Counted from the first letter of the stretch, positions 33,730 to 44,406 are shown. The stretch is DNA of 64,000 nt from Oscillospiraceae bacterium (GCA_017444665.1 JAFSWC010000085.1:62001-126000); one strand, 5' to 3'. The notes: a model not told the origin generated them from the letters alone. A program made the numbers and translations.

Positions 33730-36285
33730 TCAATGCGCCTCCGCCCAGTTTTTTCCGGCCTTTGCCTCACAGGTCAGAGGAACGGAGAGGCGGACCGCCC
33801 CTTCCATTTCCTCCTGCAGGATCGCTTTGACCTTTTCCGTTTCTTCTTCCGGGCATTCCGCAATCAGTTCGTCGTGCACCTGCAGGATCAGACGCGCTTT
33901 CAAGCCCTCACTGCGCAGCCTGTTTGCAACGTTGACCATTGCCAGCTTGATGATATCGGCAGCCGTTCCCTGTATCGGCATATTCAGCGCCACTCTTTCG
34001 CCGAACGAACGGGTGTTGAAGTTGCTGCTCTTCAGTTCCGGCAGATCGCGGCGGCGGCCGTACAGCGTCGTAACATAGCCGTCCGCTTTTGCCTGCTCGA
34101 CAACATTCTTCATATAATCACGCACGCCGTGATATTTCTCAAGATAGGCGTCCATATATTCTTTCGCCTCATACGGGCGGACATGGATATCCTGCGCCAG
34201 AGAAAAAGCCGAGATCCCGTAAACGATGCCGAAATTGACGGCTTTGGCCCGGCTGCGCAGCGTGGGCGTGACCTCTTCAAGCGGCAGATTGAAAACCTTG
34301 GCCGCCGTGACCGCGTGGAAATCTTCTCCGCTCAAAAACGCTTCCTGCATCGCGGTATCGCCGGAAATATGCGCAAGCAGCCGCAGCTCGATCTGGCTGT
34401 AGTCGGCGTCGACCAGCATATTGCCGGGCGCCGGGACAAACATGCGGCGGATCTGCGCGCCGAGCGATTTGCGAATCGGGATATTCTGCAGATTCGGCTC
34501 TGTGGAAGAAAGTCTTCCGGTAGCCGTGACCGTCATCTGAAAGCTTGTATGGATCCTGCCGTCCGGCGCGATGACCTTTAAGAGGCCCTCGGCATACGTG
34601 GACTTCAGCTTTGTCAGCATGCGGTATTCAAGGATATCTCCGATGATATCGTGTTTGCCGATCAGCTTTTCCAAAACGTCTGCGTTTGTGCTCCAGCCGG
34701 TCTTGGTTTTCTTCCCGGACGGCAGCATCAGCTCGTCAAACAGCACCTCGCCAAGCTGCTTGGGAGAATTGATATTAAACTCATGTCCGGCATGGCTCCA
34801 AATGCTCTGCTGAAGGGCGTCGATCTGCGAATTCAGGCTTTCGCCGAATTCATACAGCGCCTTTCGGTCGACCAGAAACCCGGCCTGCTCCATCTCCGCC
34901 AGGACACGGCAGAGCGGAAGTTCAGCCGTTTCATAAAGCTTGGTCATTCCCAGTTCATTCAGCTTCTCTTCCATCGGCTTGCGAAGCAGCCAGACCGCCT
35001 CGGCGCCCTCACATTCATATCCGAGATAGCGCGCGCTGAGACGCGCAAGAGAATAATCTCCGTCCGTTGCGTCAATCAGATATCCGGCAAGCGCAGTGTC
35101 GAAGACAAAGCCGTCCGTTGAAAGGCCCTCGTCAAGCATCAGACGCATACAGTCCTTGACATGGTGTGAAACGATCTTTTTCCCGGCCAAAGCGCGCAGC
35201 AGCAAATTATACGCCTCTCCGCAGCCCGCCCAGGACGCGGTATAAACCGTTTCCCCGTCGCAGATCTCGATGCGCTCAAGCCCGTCCGTCGGAACGAAGG
35301 CAACGCTTTCTCGCGAGTCGAGCGAAGCGATCAGCTTTTCTGTCTCCGCCGCGGATAACAGCTCCAGATGTGAAAGCGCGGTATGCTCTGCTTTTGGCGC
35401 ATCCGGTTTTTCTCCCGGCTCGACGTGCCATTTTTCGATAAACTTGTGAAAGCCGAGCCGTTTTAGGAGCGGATAAAGCGCCGGCGTATACGCCTCGTGC
35501 CAGACGTTTTCCGCAGGATCAAAGTCAAACGGCACTTCGCGGAAGATCGTCGCAAGCCAGAAGGAATTGCGGGCGCTCTCCTCCCCTTCGGCCAGCTTTT
35601 TCCGCACGCCTTCCTTGATCTCAAGCGTCGGGAGCGCGGCATAAATCTGCTCGACCGTTCCGTAGCGCTGTACAAGATCCATCGCCGTCTTTTCTCCGAT
35701 GCCGGGAACACCGGGGATATTGTCTGAGCTGTCGCCCATCAGCGCCTTCAGATCGACCATTTTTTCGGGCGTAAAGCCGTATTCTTCCACAAAGCGCTGC
35801 GGGGTATAGAAGATGGTGTCGGTCTGCCCGCGCGACGTGCGCACGTTGCATACCGTCGTTTTGTCGGAAATCAGCTGCAGCGAATCCTTGTCGCCCGTTA
35901 CGACCGTGCAGCTCCATCTGTTCTTTTCGCAGACCGCGGCCGCCGTTCCCATGATGTCGTCCGCTTCATAACCGGACAGCTCGTAGCGGCGGATCCCCAT
36001 CGCGTCGAGGACTTCTTTCAATACCGGCATCTGCGCGGCAAGATCTTCCGGCATCGGCTTGCGCTGTGCTTTATAGCCGGCATAAGCGCGGTGGCGGAAT
36101 GTCGGATCTTTCAGATCAAAGGCAACGCAAAGCGCGTCCGGCTTCACCTCGTCCAGGATTCGGCGAAGGATAGCAAGGAAGCCGTAAACCGCATTTGTCG
36201 GCGTGCCGTCCGGCGCAGTCAGAGGCCGAACGCCGTAAAATGCACGGTTGACGATACTGTTTCCGTCCAGGATCATTAAATTCAT
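33730..36285 (-). CDS. polA: DNA polymerase I
   Basis: Repair and Okazaki-fragment polymerase (851 aa). The 5'-3' exonuclease domain (about 1-290) has DSSDNIPGVPGIGEKTA. The middle 3'-5' exonuclease-like domain (about 310-480) lacks the DxE motif, so proofreading is probably lost. The polymerase domain has DYSQIELR (about 650) and QVHDELI (about 820). ATG at 36285 gives the family N-terminus MNLMILDGNS. A GTG at 36297 that overlaps the uvrB stop would add four residues. Confidence 0.96.
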   Translation of the reverse strand: MNLMILDGNSIVNRAFYGVRPLTAPDGTPTNAVYGFLAILRRILDEVKPDALCVAFDLKDPTFRHRAYAGYKAQRKPMPEDLAAQMPVLKEVLDAMGIRRYELSGYEADDIMGTAAAVCEKNRWSCTVVTGDKDSLQLISDKTTVCNVRTSRGQTDTIFYTPQRFVEEYGFTPEKMVDLKALMGDSSDNIPGVPGIGEKTAMDLVQRYGTVEQIYAALPTLEIKEGVRKKLAEGEESARNSFWLATIFREVPFDFDPAENVWHEAYTPALYPLLKRLGFHKFIEKWHVEPGEKPDAPKAEHTALSHLELLSAAETEKLIASLDSRESVAFVPTDGLERIEICDGETVYTASWAGCGEAYNLLLRALAGKKIVSHHVKDCMRLMLDEGLSTDGFVFDTALAGYLIDATDGDYSLARLSARYLGYECEGAEAVWLLRKPMEEKLNELGMTKLYETAELPLCRVLAEMEQAGFLVDRKALYEFGESLNSQIDALQQSIWSHAGHEFNINSPKQLGEVLFDELMLPSGKKTKTGWSTNADVLEKLIGKHDIIGDILEYRMLTKLKSTYAEGLLKVIAPDGRIHTSFQMTVTATGRLSSTEPNLQNIPIRKSLGAQIRRMFVPAPGNMLVDADYSQIELRLLAHISGDTAMQEAFLSGEDFHAVTAAKVFNLPLEEVTPTLRSRAKAVNFGIVYGISAFSLAQDIHVRPYEAKEYMDAYLEKYHGVRDYMKNVVEQAKADGYVTTLYGRRRDLPELKSSNFNTRSFGERVALNMPIQGTAADIIKLAMVNVANRLRSEGLKARLILQVHDELIAECPEEETEKVKAILQEEMEGAVRLSVPLTCEAKAGKNWAEAH

Positions 36286-36293
36286 GGCTTCCC

Positions 36294-38264
36294 TCACTTT
36301 TCTCCGCGCAGACGGATGATCTCGTCACGCAGCTGCGCGGCGATCTCGTATTCCAGCATTTTTGCCGCTTTGCGCATCTTGTTCTCCAGATCTTCGATCA
36401 GCTCGCGGCGCTCGCGCTCCGTCATCTTTACGCCGCTCTTTCTGGCGCCTCCGCCGGAAGACGCGGCGGAAGAGATTTCGAGCAGCTCGCGCACATCTTT
36501 TGTGATCGTTTTCGGCGTAATGCCGTGAGCGGCATTGTACGCCATCTGCTTTTTCCGGCGCCGCTCGGTTTCATCGATGCAGGCGCGCATGGCGGGCGTA
36601 ACGCTGTCGGCATACATGATAACAAAGCTTTCGGCGTTTCTCGCCGCACGCCCGACCGTCTGGATCAGGCTGGTCTCGCTGCGCAGGAAACCTTCCTTGT
36701 CCGCATCGAGGATCGCCACAAGCCCGACTTCGGGAATATCAAGCCCTTCGCGCAGCAGATTGATGCCGACAAGCACGTCAAACTCGCCCATGCGCAGATC
36801 GCGTATGATCTCCATACGTTCGATCGTGCCGATATCGCTGTGCATATAGCGGCAGCGGATCGAGGAATTGAGCAGATAGGCCGAAAGCTCCTCGGCCATT
36901 TTCTTGGTCAGCGTGGTGACAAGCACACGCTGATGCTTCTCGATCTTGGCGTTTATTTCTCCGATCAGATCGTCGATCTGACCTTCCACAGGCCGCACAA
37001 AAATCTCCGGGTCTAAAAGGCCGGTGGGACGAATGACCTGCTCTGCGATCTGTCCGGCGCGCTCGCGCTCGTATTCCGCGGGAGTTGCGGAAACATAGAT
37101 CACTTGATTGATTTTTTGATTGAATTCGTCAAATTTAAGCGGGCGATTGTCAAACGCTGACGGCAAACGAAAACCGTACTCGACCAGACTCTCCTTGCGG
37201 GCGTGATCGCCGTTATACATGGCCCGCACTTGCGGGACGGTAACATGGCTTTCGTCGATAAACAGTAGAAAATCCTTCGGAAAATAGTCCATCAGCGTCA
37301 TCGGTGCACTGCCCGGCGCGCGGTTTGAGATCACGCGCGAATAGTTTTCGATCCCGCTGCAGTAACCGAGTTCCTGGATCATCTCGATGTCATAATCCGT
37401 ACGCTGGCGGATACGCTGCGCTTCGATCAGCTTGTTGTTGTCTTTGAAATACTGCTCGCGCTCATCGCACTCCTTGCGGATTTTTTCTATCGCGGCGTCA
37501 AGCTTTTCCCTGGTCGTGACGTAATGGCTGGCCGGATAGATCGCCGCGTGACTGAGATAGCGGACGGGCACGCCTGAGACCACGTTGATCTCGCTGATGC
37601 GGTCGATCTCGTCCCCGAAAAACTCCACGCGGATCGCTCGGTCATGCGCATAAGCCGGAAAAATCTCCACCGTATCGCCGCGCACGCGGAACATGTTGCG
37701 CTCGAAAGCGATGTCGTTCCGCTCATACCGGATCTCCACCAAACGCCGCATCAGTTCGCCGATGTCCCAGTTCTGCCCCGGGCGAAGCGAAACGGTCATG
37801 CTGGCGAAATCCTCCGGTTCGCCGAGACCGTAGATGCAGCTGACGGAGGAAACCACGATCACATCACGGCGTTCCAGCAGCGAGCAGGTCGCGCTGATAC
37901 GAAGCCGGTCGATCTCTTCATTTGTCGAAGCGTCCTTTTCGATATACGTATCCGTGTGCGGAATATACGCCTCCGGCTGATAGTAGTCGTAATAGCTGAC
38001 AAAATATTCAACCGCGTTTTCGGGGAAAAACTCCTTGAATTCGCTGCAAAGCTGGGCGGCAAGCGTCTTATTGTGCGCAAGCACCAGCGTCGGGCGGTTG
38101 ACGCGCGCGATCACGTTTGCCATTGTAAAGGTCTTGCCCGAGCCCGTCACGCCAAGCAGCACCTGCTCGTCCAGACCGTTTTCAATTCCTTCGACAAGTC
38201 TGTCGATCGCTTCGGGCTGGTCGCCTGTCGGCTGATAGGATGATACCAATTTAAAACTGTCCAT
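36294..38264 (-). CDS. uvrB: UvrABC excinuclease subunit B
   Basis: Damage-verification helicase of nucleotide excision repair (656 aa). Walker A GVTGSGKT (about 40-47), the beta-hairpin segment [12 protein letters not shown] (about 93-104), IDESH and the C-terminal UVR motif (about 615-650) are present. The ATG at 38264 with GGGAG 5 nt upstream is preferred to an ATG at 38324. It leads the uvrB-polA-rimI-tsaD-radC run; uvrA is not in the window. Confidence 0.97.
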   Translation of the reverse strand: MDSFKLVSSYQPTGDQPEAIDRLVEGIENGLDEQVLLGVTGSGKTFTMANVIARVNRPTLVLAHNKTLAAQLCSEFKEFFPENAVEYFVSYYDYYQPEAYIPHTDTYIEKDASTNEEIDRLRISATCSLLERRDVIVVSSVSCIYGLGEPEDFASMTVSLRPGQNWDIGELMRRLVEIRYERNDIAFERNMFRVRGDTVEIFPAYAHDRAIRVEFFGDEIDRISEINVVSGVPVRYLSHAAIYPASHYVTTREKLDAAIEKIRKECDEREQYFKDNNKLIEAQRIRQRTDYDIEMIQELGYCSGIENYSRVISNRAPGSAPMTLMDYFPKDFLLFIDESHVTVPQVRAMYNGDHARKESLVEYGFRLPSAFDNRPLKFDEFNQKINQVIYVSATPAEYERERAGQIAEQVIRPTGLLDPEIFVRPVEGQIDDLIGEINAKIEKHQRVLVTTLTKKMAEELSAYLLNSSIRCRYMHSDIGTIERMEIIRDLRMGEFDVLVGINLLREGLDIPEVGLVAILDADKEGFLRSETSLIQTVGRAARNAESFVIMYADSVTPAMRACIDETERRRKKQMAYNAAHGITPKTITKDVRELLEISSAASSGGGARKSGVKMTERERRELIEDLENKMRKAAKMLEYEIAAQLRDEIIRLRGEK

Positions 38265-38295
38265 ACGCGCTCCCGGTTTCAACTTTAATAGAATT

Positions 38296-38324
38296 ATTAT
38301 ATCACTCTGTTTCTCTGTTCTCAA
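38296..38324 (-). promoter_or_regulatory. promoter of uvrB-polA operon
   Basis: Minus-strand TTGAGA (38319-38324), 17 bp, TATAAT (38296-38301), about 32 bp before the uvrB start. I see no LexA-type palindrome over it. Confidence 0.8.
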
Positions 38325-38447
38325 CTGAAAGAATCGCTTTCTTTTCTCTTTCCGGGCAAGACGGTTTTTGTAGACACGCGGCGGCCGAATATGTTAAGAT
38401 GCAAGTATAAATCATAAGGCTTCTTATACAGAAAGGATATCCGCATC

Positions 38448-39098
38448 ATGACAGGAACCGCTTCGGCGCTCTGGATCAACAGCACGTTTGCCGGATTCGA
38501 CATTGCGATCACAACCGCCGTTCATCGCCTCTACGAAATCGGCGGCGGCTTTTTCACTCCCTTTTTTGAGTTTATATCTCTGCTCGGCAAGGGCGGTATT
38601 TTTCTGATCCTGTTGTCTCTGCTGTTGACGGTACACAAGCCGACGCGCCGCTTCGGTACGGCGATGATCATCGGTCTTGCGCTCGGCACGCTGATGACCA
38701 ACTGTATTCTCAAGGTTTTGATCGCCCGCGCAAGGCCCTATGCCGACGAAAACAGCATTTATTATCAGTTTTGGCAGCTTGTCGGGATGCATACCGAAAG
38801 CGACAAGAGCTTTCCCTCCGGCCATACGACCGCGGCCTTTGACGCCTGTGTGCCTGTTTTCCTGCTGGGTAAAAAACGCATCAGCTGGACGGCGCTTCTC
38901 TTCGGATTAGCCATGGGCCTGGCCAGGATCTATCTGTGCGTCCATTTCCCGTCCGACGTTTTGGCGGGTATGCTGGTCGGGACGCTGGCCGGCTGCACAG
39001 CGGTGATCCTTTCCTCCCGTCTGCCGGCGAAATGGTATGAACTGGATCTCATCAAAAAGAAAGTGGGTGCTCACGAATGTTCGGATTCGGAAAAATAA
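38448..39098 (+). CDS. PAP2 family lipid phosphatase
   Basis: Integral membrane phosphatase (216 aa) with about six helices. The three active-site motifs are KVLIARARP (about 88-96), SFPSGHTTAAF (about 122-132) and RIYLCVHFPSDVLAG (about 164-178). Likely substrates are undecaprenyl diphosphate or phosphatidyl phosphates. AGAAAGGAT precedes the ATG. The next gene starts inside its last codons. Confidence 0.9.
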   Translation: MTGTASALWINSTFAGFDIAITTAVHRLYEIGGGFFTPFFEFISLLGKGGIFLILLSLLLTVHKPTRRFGTAMIIGLALGTLMTNCILKVLIARARPYADENSIYYQFWQLVGMHTESDKSFPSGHTTAAFDACVPVFLLGKKRISWTALLFGLAMGLARIYLCVHFPSDVLAGMLVGTLAGCTAVILSSRLPAKWYELDLIKKKVGAHECSDSEK

Positions 39099-39472
39099 GA
39101 CTTCGCGGCGTTGACCGAAAAGTCATCAGCGACGATGCGCACGTTGAAGATTACAGGCAGGCTCCGGCGATCGGCCGCGTACGCTTTGGCAAGCTTTGCT
39201 TTTACTATCGCGACCTCGGCGTAAAATACTATGTTCCGTATGAGTATATCGACCGCGCTTTCATCCGTATCAGCGAAACACATCCGGACGACAGCCCACC
39301 GATTTATTATTATCGGCTGATTTTGGTGCATGGAGACAGGGAATTTGCCAATCTTATCTTCAACAAGGAAAAAGAAGCCGACGACGCGCTGGCCATACTC
39401 AGCGAGCTTGCCCCCGGCATGGCGGTAGGCTACGTCGAACCGGCCGGCGGAAAAAAGCCGAGCTTTCGATAA
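39077..39472 (+). CDS. hypothetical protein, paralogue of 52740-53102
   Basis: No named family recognised (131 aa). It overlaps the PAP2 gene by 22 nt and is probably translationally coupled. The core has a strand-rich pattern: FYYRDLGVKYYVPYEYIDRAFIR (cut here by position about 41-63), then YYRLILVHGDREF (about 76-88) and a closing helix EKEADDALAIL (about 96-106). The same pattern occurs in the protein at 52740-53102. The layout resembles a compact PH- or GRAM-like beta fold with a C-terminal helix, which is my inference. Confidence 0.75.
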   Translation: MFGFGKIRLRGVDRKVISDDAHVEDYRQAPAIGRVRFGKLCFYYRDLGVKYYVPYEYIDRAFIRISETHPDDSPPIYYYRLILVHGDREFANLIFNKEKEADDALAILSELAPGMAVGYVEPAGGKKPSFR

Positions 39473-39519
39473 AAAAAGACGTCTTTCATTGCATTTGATG
39501 CTTTGAAAGACGTCTTTTT
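39473..39519. terminator. bidirectional terminator
   Basis: A 16-bp perfect stem AAAAAGACGTCTTTCA (39473-39488) with its complement at 39504-39519; the loop holds a small GCAT/ATGC stem, with T-run beyond. It lies between convergent genes. Confidence 0.9.
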
Positions 39520-41237
39520 TATTTTTTCAGCGTCTCGGCCAGTTTTTCGTCCGGCGACGCGGCGATCGTGGAGTAATCCGTATAAAGTACCGCACCGGGA
39601 AGGGATCCCGACGGTTTTTTTACAAACCGAATCTGTGTTATGTCAACCAAAACTTTCCCCGCTTCTCTTCCCTGCGAATAATAGGCCGCTAAAGATGCCG
39701 CCTCTTCAACCGACCGCAGCGGCACCTCGACGCCGTCGGTACGCAGGATGACGTGACTTCCGTGCAGCTTCTGCGCATGCAGCCACAGATCCGTGCGGCG
39801 CGCAAGCCGGAAGGTCAGCTCGTCATTCTGAACGTTGCTGCGTCCGACAAGGATTTCAAAGCCGTCTGTGGAAACAAAACGCAGCGGAGCCTGCGGCTTA
39901 GTGCGATCTGCCTTGTGGCTTTTTGCTTTTTTCAGATATCCGGTTTCCGTCAGCTCTCGTCTGATGTCGGCAAGATCCCGTTCACTTTCCGCGCGGTCGA
40001 TCTCATCAAGCACCGCAGCGAGATAGTCGCATTGTTTTTCTCCCTCGGCGATAAGCGCCGTCAAATGCTCCTTTGCGGCTTTTTTTCGATTAAATTCTTT
40101 ATACAGCGCCGCCGCGTTCTGCTGCGGAGTTTTCAGCGGATCAAGCGCAATGCGCACCTCCGGATAAGATTCGTCAAAATAGTTCTCGCATATAAGCTCA
40201 TGCTGGCCTTTTTTCACGCGGTACATATTGGCGGTGATCAGCTCGGCTCTGCGGCGGATCTCCTCGCGGTTTTCGGTCTGTGCCAGTTCTTCCTTCTGGA
40301 CATTCAGCTTTCTTAGCGTTCGTTCAAACGCAGTCCTGACCGTTTTCATCAGCTCGCGGCTGCGCCTTCTTCTGCTTTCCAGGCGATCCCGGCGGGCGTA
40401 AAAACTGTCAAGCAGCTCGGAAAACGTGGCAAACGGTTCGTTTTTTGCCTCAATGCCGTATTGATTGATCGCGAGAAACGAATAGTCCCTTGCGGCATCG
40501 TCCAGACTGACGAGCGTGGGTCGGAAATCTCCCGCCTGTACTGTTTCCCGCAGCGCAAGCGCATTTTCTATCAGCAGGTCTTTGCTGTTCCTGCTTCGAT
40601 ACGCAAGCTCGCGGCAAACAAGCGGCGATAGCCCCGAAAAACAATGCAAAAGCGCCTTGTCCAGTTCTTCGTCCTCGTCCATATCACGAAACGCATCCAA
40701 GACCGTCTGCTCGTCGGCGGTGAAAAAGGGCGTTTTCTCCTGTCGGGGCGGCATCCGATAAATCATACCGGGAAGCATGCCTCTCCCCTCTCCGCCGTAT
40801 TCCATGCGCCGGAGGCAATCTATAATCCGACCGTCCGCGCCGATCAGGATGACGTTTGCACTTCGTCCGATCAATTCAACGGCAAGCGTTTTTTCGCCCT
40901 CATCGCCCATCTCGTCATGCGTATCAAGACGAAACAGCAGCATGCGCTCGAGTTCTGGCTGCAGGATCTCTCGTATACGCGCCCCGACAAGATGCTTGCG
41001 CAGCAGCATGCAGAACATGGGCGGCTCCGCCGGGTTTTCAAAGCTTTCGGCCGTAAAATGCACGCGAGCGCCGGAAGCCGATGCACAAATGAGAAGGCGC
41101 TTGTTGCCTTCCCGCGTGCGCAGCGAAAGAAGGATCTTGTCCTTTTCCGGCTGCTGGACGCGGTCGATCTTGGCGCCTTCCGCCCCTGCCTTCAATTCGC
41201 CGCAAAGCGCATGCAGCGTAATCGCGTCCAAAGGCAT
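39519..41237 (-). CDS. rqcH: ribosome quality control protein RqcH (NFACT family)
   Basis: RqcH (572 aa) binds stalled 50S subunits and adds C-terminal alanine tails. The N-terminal NFACT-N domain (about 1-200), helical middle region with a coiled coil (about 270-430), and C-terminal NFACT-R domain (about 440-540; FEILVGRSNVQNDELTFRLA, LHGSHVILR) are in order. Older annotations call it fibronectin-binding protein. Its ATG overlaps the mrnC stop by one base (TAATG). Confidence 0.95.
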   Translation of the reverse strand: MPLDAITLHALCGELKAGAEGAKIDRVQQPEKDKILLSLRTREGNKRLLICASASGARVHFTAESFENPAEPPMFCMLLRKHLVGARIREILQPELERMLLFRLDTHDEMGDEGEKTLAVELIGRSANVILIGADGRIIDCLRRMEYGGEGRGMLPGMIYRMPPRQEKTPFFTADEQTVLDAFRDMDEDEELDKALLHCFSGLSPLVCRELAYRSRNSKDLLIENALALRETVQAGDFRPTLVSLDDAARDYSFLAINQYGIEAKNEPFATFSELLDSFYARRDRLESRRRRSRELMKTVRTAFERTLRKLNVQKEELAQTENREEIRRRAELITANMYRVKKGQHELICENYFDESYPEVRIALDPLKTPQQNAAALYKEFNRKKAAKEHLTALIAEGEKQCDYLAAVLDEIDRAESERDLADIRRELTETGYLKKAKSHKADRTKPQAPLRFVSTDGFEILVGRSNVQNDELTFRLARRTDLWLHAQKLHGSHVILRTDGVEVPLRSVEEAASLAAYYSQGREAGKVLVDITQIRFVKKPSGSLPGAVLYTDYSTIAASPDEKLAETLKK

Positions 41238-41656
41238 TATTTGCTCTCCTTATTCTCAAAAAATGAAAAGATCACGCCATACAGTTCGTTCAGCCTTTCC
41301 GTCTTTCCCTGCAGATAAAGCCAGCCAAAAAGCGCTTCCAGCCCCGTAGCGGCATGATACTCGCCCACATTGGCGGCATGCGGGACAGAATTGACATGCG
41401 TGTTTCGACCGCGGCGATAGATAGCGCTCTCCTCCTCGGTAAGGCACGGAAGGATCGCTTCTGCTGCCGACGCCTGCGCAGGGGCATTTACACGCTTTGT
41501 GGCAAGACGGTGCAGCTCGTTCACCGCCGAGTGACCCGCTTCGCACAAGCTGGCGCGGGTCAGCAATTCGTAAACGCCGTCGCCGATATGCGCAAGCCCC
41601 AGCATGCTGATCTTATTGATATCCGCCCTGGACATGTTTGGTTTGAAATAATCCAT
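41237..41656 (-). CDS. mrnC: mini-ribonuclease III
   Basis: Mini-III (139 aa), a RNase III catalytic domain without dsRNA-binding domain, that matures 23S rRNA in Bacillus. The signature LAHIGDGVYELL (about 20-31, family form IGDAVYE) and the later EYHAATGLEALFGWLYL helix carry the metal-binding acids. It is coupled to rqcH and separated from ftsK by a terminator. Confidence 0.94.
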   Translation of the reverse strand: MDYFKPNMSRADINKISMLGLAHIGDGVYELLTRASLCEAGHSAVNELHRLATKRVNAPAQASAAEAILPCLTEEESAIYRRGRNTHVNSVPHAANVGEYHAATGLEALFGWLYLQGKTERLNELYGVIFSFFENKESK

Positions 41657-41676
41657 ATTCTATCTCGTTTCCCATG

Positions 41677-41705
41677 AAAAAAGGGCGCAGCAGACGCCCT
41701 TTTTT
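41677..41705. terminator. terminator after ftsK
   Basis: AAAAAAGGGCG (41677-41687) pairs perfectly with CGCCCTTTTTT (41695-41705) across a 7-nt loop, just past the ftsK stop. Confidence 0.9.
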
Positions 41706-41707
41706 CA

Positions 41708-44359
41708 TCATATTTCATCGTTTTCTTCGTTCATCTCGGCCGCAAACGACAAATCGCTGTCGGTCGCGAAACCGAGCTGCAGCTGGATCTCGCGCCAGCC
41801 TTCCCGATCGACCAAAACGCTGCGCGGCTTTGCGCCCTCATAAGGGCCGACGATCCCGAGCTCCTCCATCTGATCCACGATGCGCGCCGCGCGGGAATAG
41901 CCAAGCTTTACCCGGCGCTGGAGCATGGAAACAGAGCACTGCTTCGTTTCCAGAATGGCTTCCACCGCCTGCGGCAGCATCTCATCATACTCGCCCGCGG
42001 CGGAAGAAGACTCTGATTCTTTGTCTTTGCCGCCGTCCTTGGTCTGCTCGGCGCGCGACATGTATTCGCCGATCTCCTGGTTATTCTCTGGCTTGGCCGT
42101 GGGGTTGTTTTCCTTGATGAAATCGATCACTCGCTCGCGCTCTTCATCGGAAACAAATGCGCCCTGTACGCGCGTGGGCTTTCCGCTGCCCAGCGGAGAG
42201 TAAAGCATATCGCCCATGCCGATCAGCTTTTCAGCGCCGCTCTGGTCCATAATGATACGGCTTTCCATCGCGGACGAGACCGCGAAAGCGATACGGGATG
42301 GGATATTGGCCTTCATCAGACCTGTGATGACGTCAGCGGAAGGACGCTGCGTCGCCACGATGAGATGCATGCCCGCGGCACGGCCCATCTGAGCCACGCG
42401 GCAGATGCTCTCTTCGACCTCTTTTGCAGCGATCATCATCAGGTCGGCCAGCTCGTCGATCACGACCACGACCTGGGCAAGTTTGGGCTCACCTGTCAGC
42501 TCGCAATGTCTGTTGTAGCCCTCGATCTCTCGCACGCCGGCCTCGGAGAACAGGCGGTAACGCTTGAGCATCTCAACGACTGCCCACTGCAGCGCGCCGG
42601 CAGCCTTCTTCGGCTCGGTCACGACGGGCGTGAGCATATGCGGGATCCCGCTGTAGATCCCGAGTTCGACCATTTTGGGGTCGATCATGATGAACTTGAC
42701 CTCGTCCGGGCGTGCTTTATACAGCAGGCTGAGGATCAGCGAGTTCATGCAGACCGATTTGCCGGAACCTGTCGTACCGGCGATCAGCATGTGCGGCAGC
42801 TTAGCGATATTGCCGACAATACAGTCTCCGCCGATATCCTTGCCGACGGCAAAGGAAAGACGGGATTTGGCCGTCTGAAAACGCTGGGATTCCAGGATCG
42901 AGCGAAGATAGACCGTACTGACGATCTTGTTCGGGACCTCGATGCCGACGGTCGAGATCTTTTCGGGGATCGGCGCGATACGGACGTTGATCACGCCCAG
43001 CGCCAGCGCCAGATCGCCGGCAAGATTGGTAACCCGGGCAAGCTTCACACCCTGTTCCAATTCAAAATCATAACGTGTGACCGTTGGGCCGCGAATGACG
43101 CCGACGACAGAGGCGTTGATGCCAAAGCTGCGTATGGCATTTTCAAGGCGGTCGCGGTTGACAGAGATTTCATCTCTGGCGTCGCCGGAAACGGATGTGC
43201 CGGAATTAAGCAGATCCAGCGGCGGAAAGACGTATTCGTCCGCAGCGTCGCTGTCCGCCTTGATCGTCTGCGCGAACAGCTCTGTTTCCTTTTCGACGTC
43301 GGCCTTTTTGACCTTTTCCGGCTTGGGCGGGTCGGAGATCTCCGCCGTTACCGGCACGTTGGGGCTTACCTTTACAGCGGCAGAGGCCTTGCGGCTTGAG
43401 CCGTATTCTTTCCATCCGTCGCCGATATCCCGGCCGGAAAGCGGCTGAACGATCGGCGCCTCATCCGTTTCTTGTACCTCGGCTTTGACCTCGGCTGCCG
43501 GCTTGCGGCGAACTTTGGCACGCGAAGTTCCCTTTGCTCCAAAGCTCTGGTCCGGATAGTCCTCAAGCTGTCCGACAGTCAGCGGCTCCTCATCGTCTCC
43601 GATGGGGATGTCGGCGCTGTATGTACGGCGTTTTGGCATCGGCGCGGTAGCGACCGAGGGATTGTTCACCCGCTGCGGCCGGGCCGCGCGCTTGTCCCGC
43701 ACGATTTTTTCCAGAAGAGCAGGCTCTTCATTTTCATAATCCGCAGGATCGTAGGGGATGTTTGCACGTTCCTTGACCTTGTCATAGGCATCCGAAACAT
43801 TAAAGTTCATCGCCTTGATCAGGAAAAACACAAACAGGATAAGAAAGATGACAAACGGAAGCGCCTGATGCAGCCACAGCTGCAAAAGCTGCGCGGGGAG
43901 GCCGCCGATCACACCGCCGCTTGTGCCATTCGTTCCCTGCTCCCACAGGTCGAGCACCATTTCGGCAAAATCAAGATGGCCGGCCGGATGATACTGAAAA
44001 AGGTTGATCATATTGGCAAGCAGGACTGGGAGGATCAGTGCGGAAAACACGCGGAACCTGACCGGCATCCCGCGATGAAGCAGAAGAATAAAACCGGCCA
44101 GAACAAGGCATGCAGGTGAAACCCAGTACCCCCATTTTCCGATCAATCCCTTGCAGGCAAGCCTGACATAGCCGAAGAAGCCGCCTTTGTCAAAAAAGCT
44201 TACGATCACGACGGCCGCGACAAAAATCAGGAAAATGCCGCCGATCTCGCGCCGCATCGGAGGCGCAGTCTGCTGTTTTTTCTCCGGAACGCGTGTATTT
44301 GTTTTTTTACTTTTCGACGCGGAGCTTTTTGCTTTTGCGCCCTTGCTGGTGTTAGCCAT
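41708..44359 (-). CDS. DNA translocase FtsK/SpoIIIE
   Basis: Septum-located DNA pump (883 aa). Four or five N-terminal transmembrane helices (about 30-180) precede a charged linker (about 190-400), an alpha/beta motor with Walker A GTTGSGKS (about 530-537) and Walker B VVVIDELADLMM, and a C-terminal winged-helix gamma domain (about 760-825) that reads KOPS/SRS sites. In this spore former it may act as SpoIIIE, pumping the chromosome into the forespore. Adjacent tepA supports SpoIIIE-type synteny. Confidence 0.94.
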   Translation of the reverse strand: MANTSKGAKAKSSASKSKKTNTRVPEKKQQTAPPMRREIGGIFLIFVAAVVIVSFFDKGGFFGYVRLACKGLIGKWGYWVSPACLVLAGFILLLHRGMPVRFRVFSALILPVLLANMINLFQYHPAGHLDFAEMVLDLWEQGTNGTSGGVIGGLPAQLLQLWLHQALPFVIFLILFVFFLIKAMNFNVSDAYDKVKERANIPYDPADYENEEPALLEKIVRDKRAARPQRVNNPSVATAPMPKRRTYSADIPIGDDEEPLTVGQLEDYPDQSFGAKGTSRAKVRRKPAAEVKAEVQETDEAPIVQPLSGRDIGDGWKEYGSSRKASAAVKVSPNVPVTAEISDPPKPEKVKKADVEKETELFAQTIKADSDAADEYVFPPLDLLNSGTSVSGDARDEISVNRDRLENAIRSFGINASVVGVIRGPTVTRYDFELEQGVKLARVTNLAGDLALALGVINVRIAPIPEKISTVGIEVPNKIVSTVYLRSILESQRFQTAKSRLSFAVGKDIGGDCIVGNIAKLPHMLIAGTTGSGKSVCMNSLILSLLYKARPDEVKFIMIDPKMVELGIYSGIPHMLTPVVTEPKKAAGALQWAVVEMLKRYRLFSEAGVREIEGYNRHCELTGEPKLAQVVVVIDELADLMMIAAKEVEESICRVAQMGRAAGMHLIVATQRPSADVITGLMKANIPSRIAFAVSSAMESRIIMDQSGAEKLIGMGDMLYSPLGSGKPTRVQGAFVSDEERERVIDFIKENNPTAKPENNQEIGEYMSRAEQTKDGGKDKESESSSAAGEYDEMLPQAVEAILETKQCSVSMLQRRVKLGYSRAARIVDQMEELGIVGPYEGAKPRSVLVDREGWREIQLQLGFATDSDLSFAAEMNEENDEI

Positions 44360-44406
44360 TTGAAGATCCTTTCATGTTAAAAGGCCGCTTACTGACGGCG
44401 GAGAAA

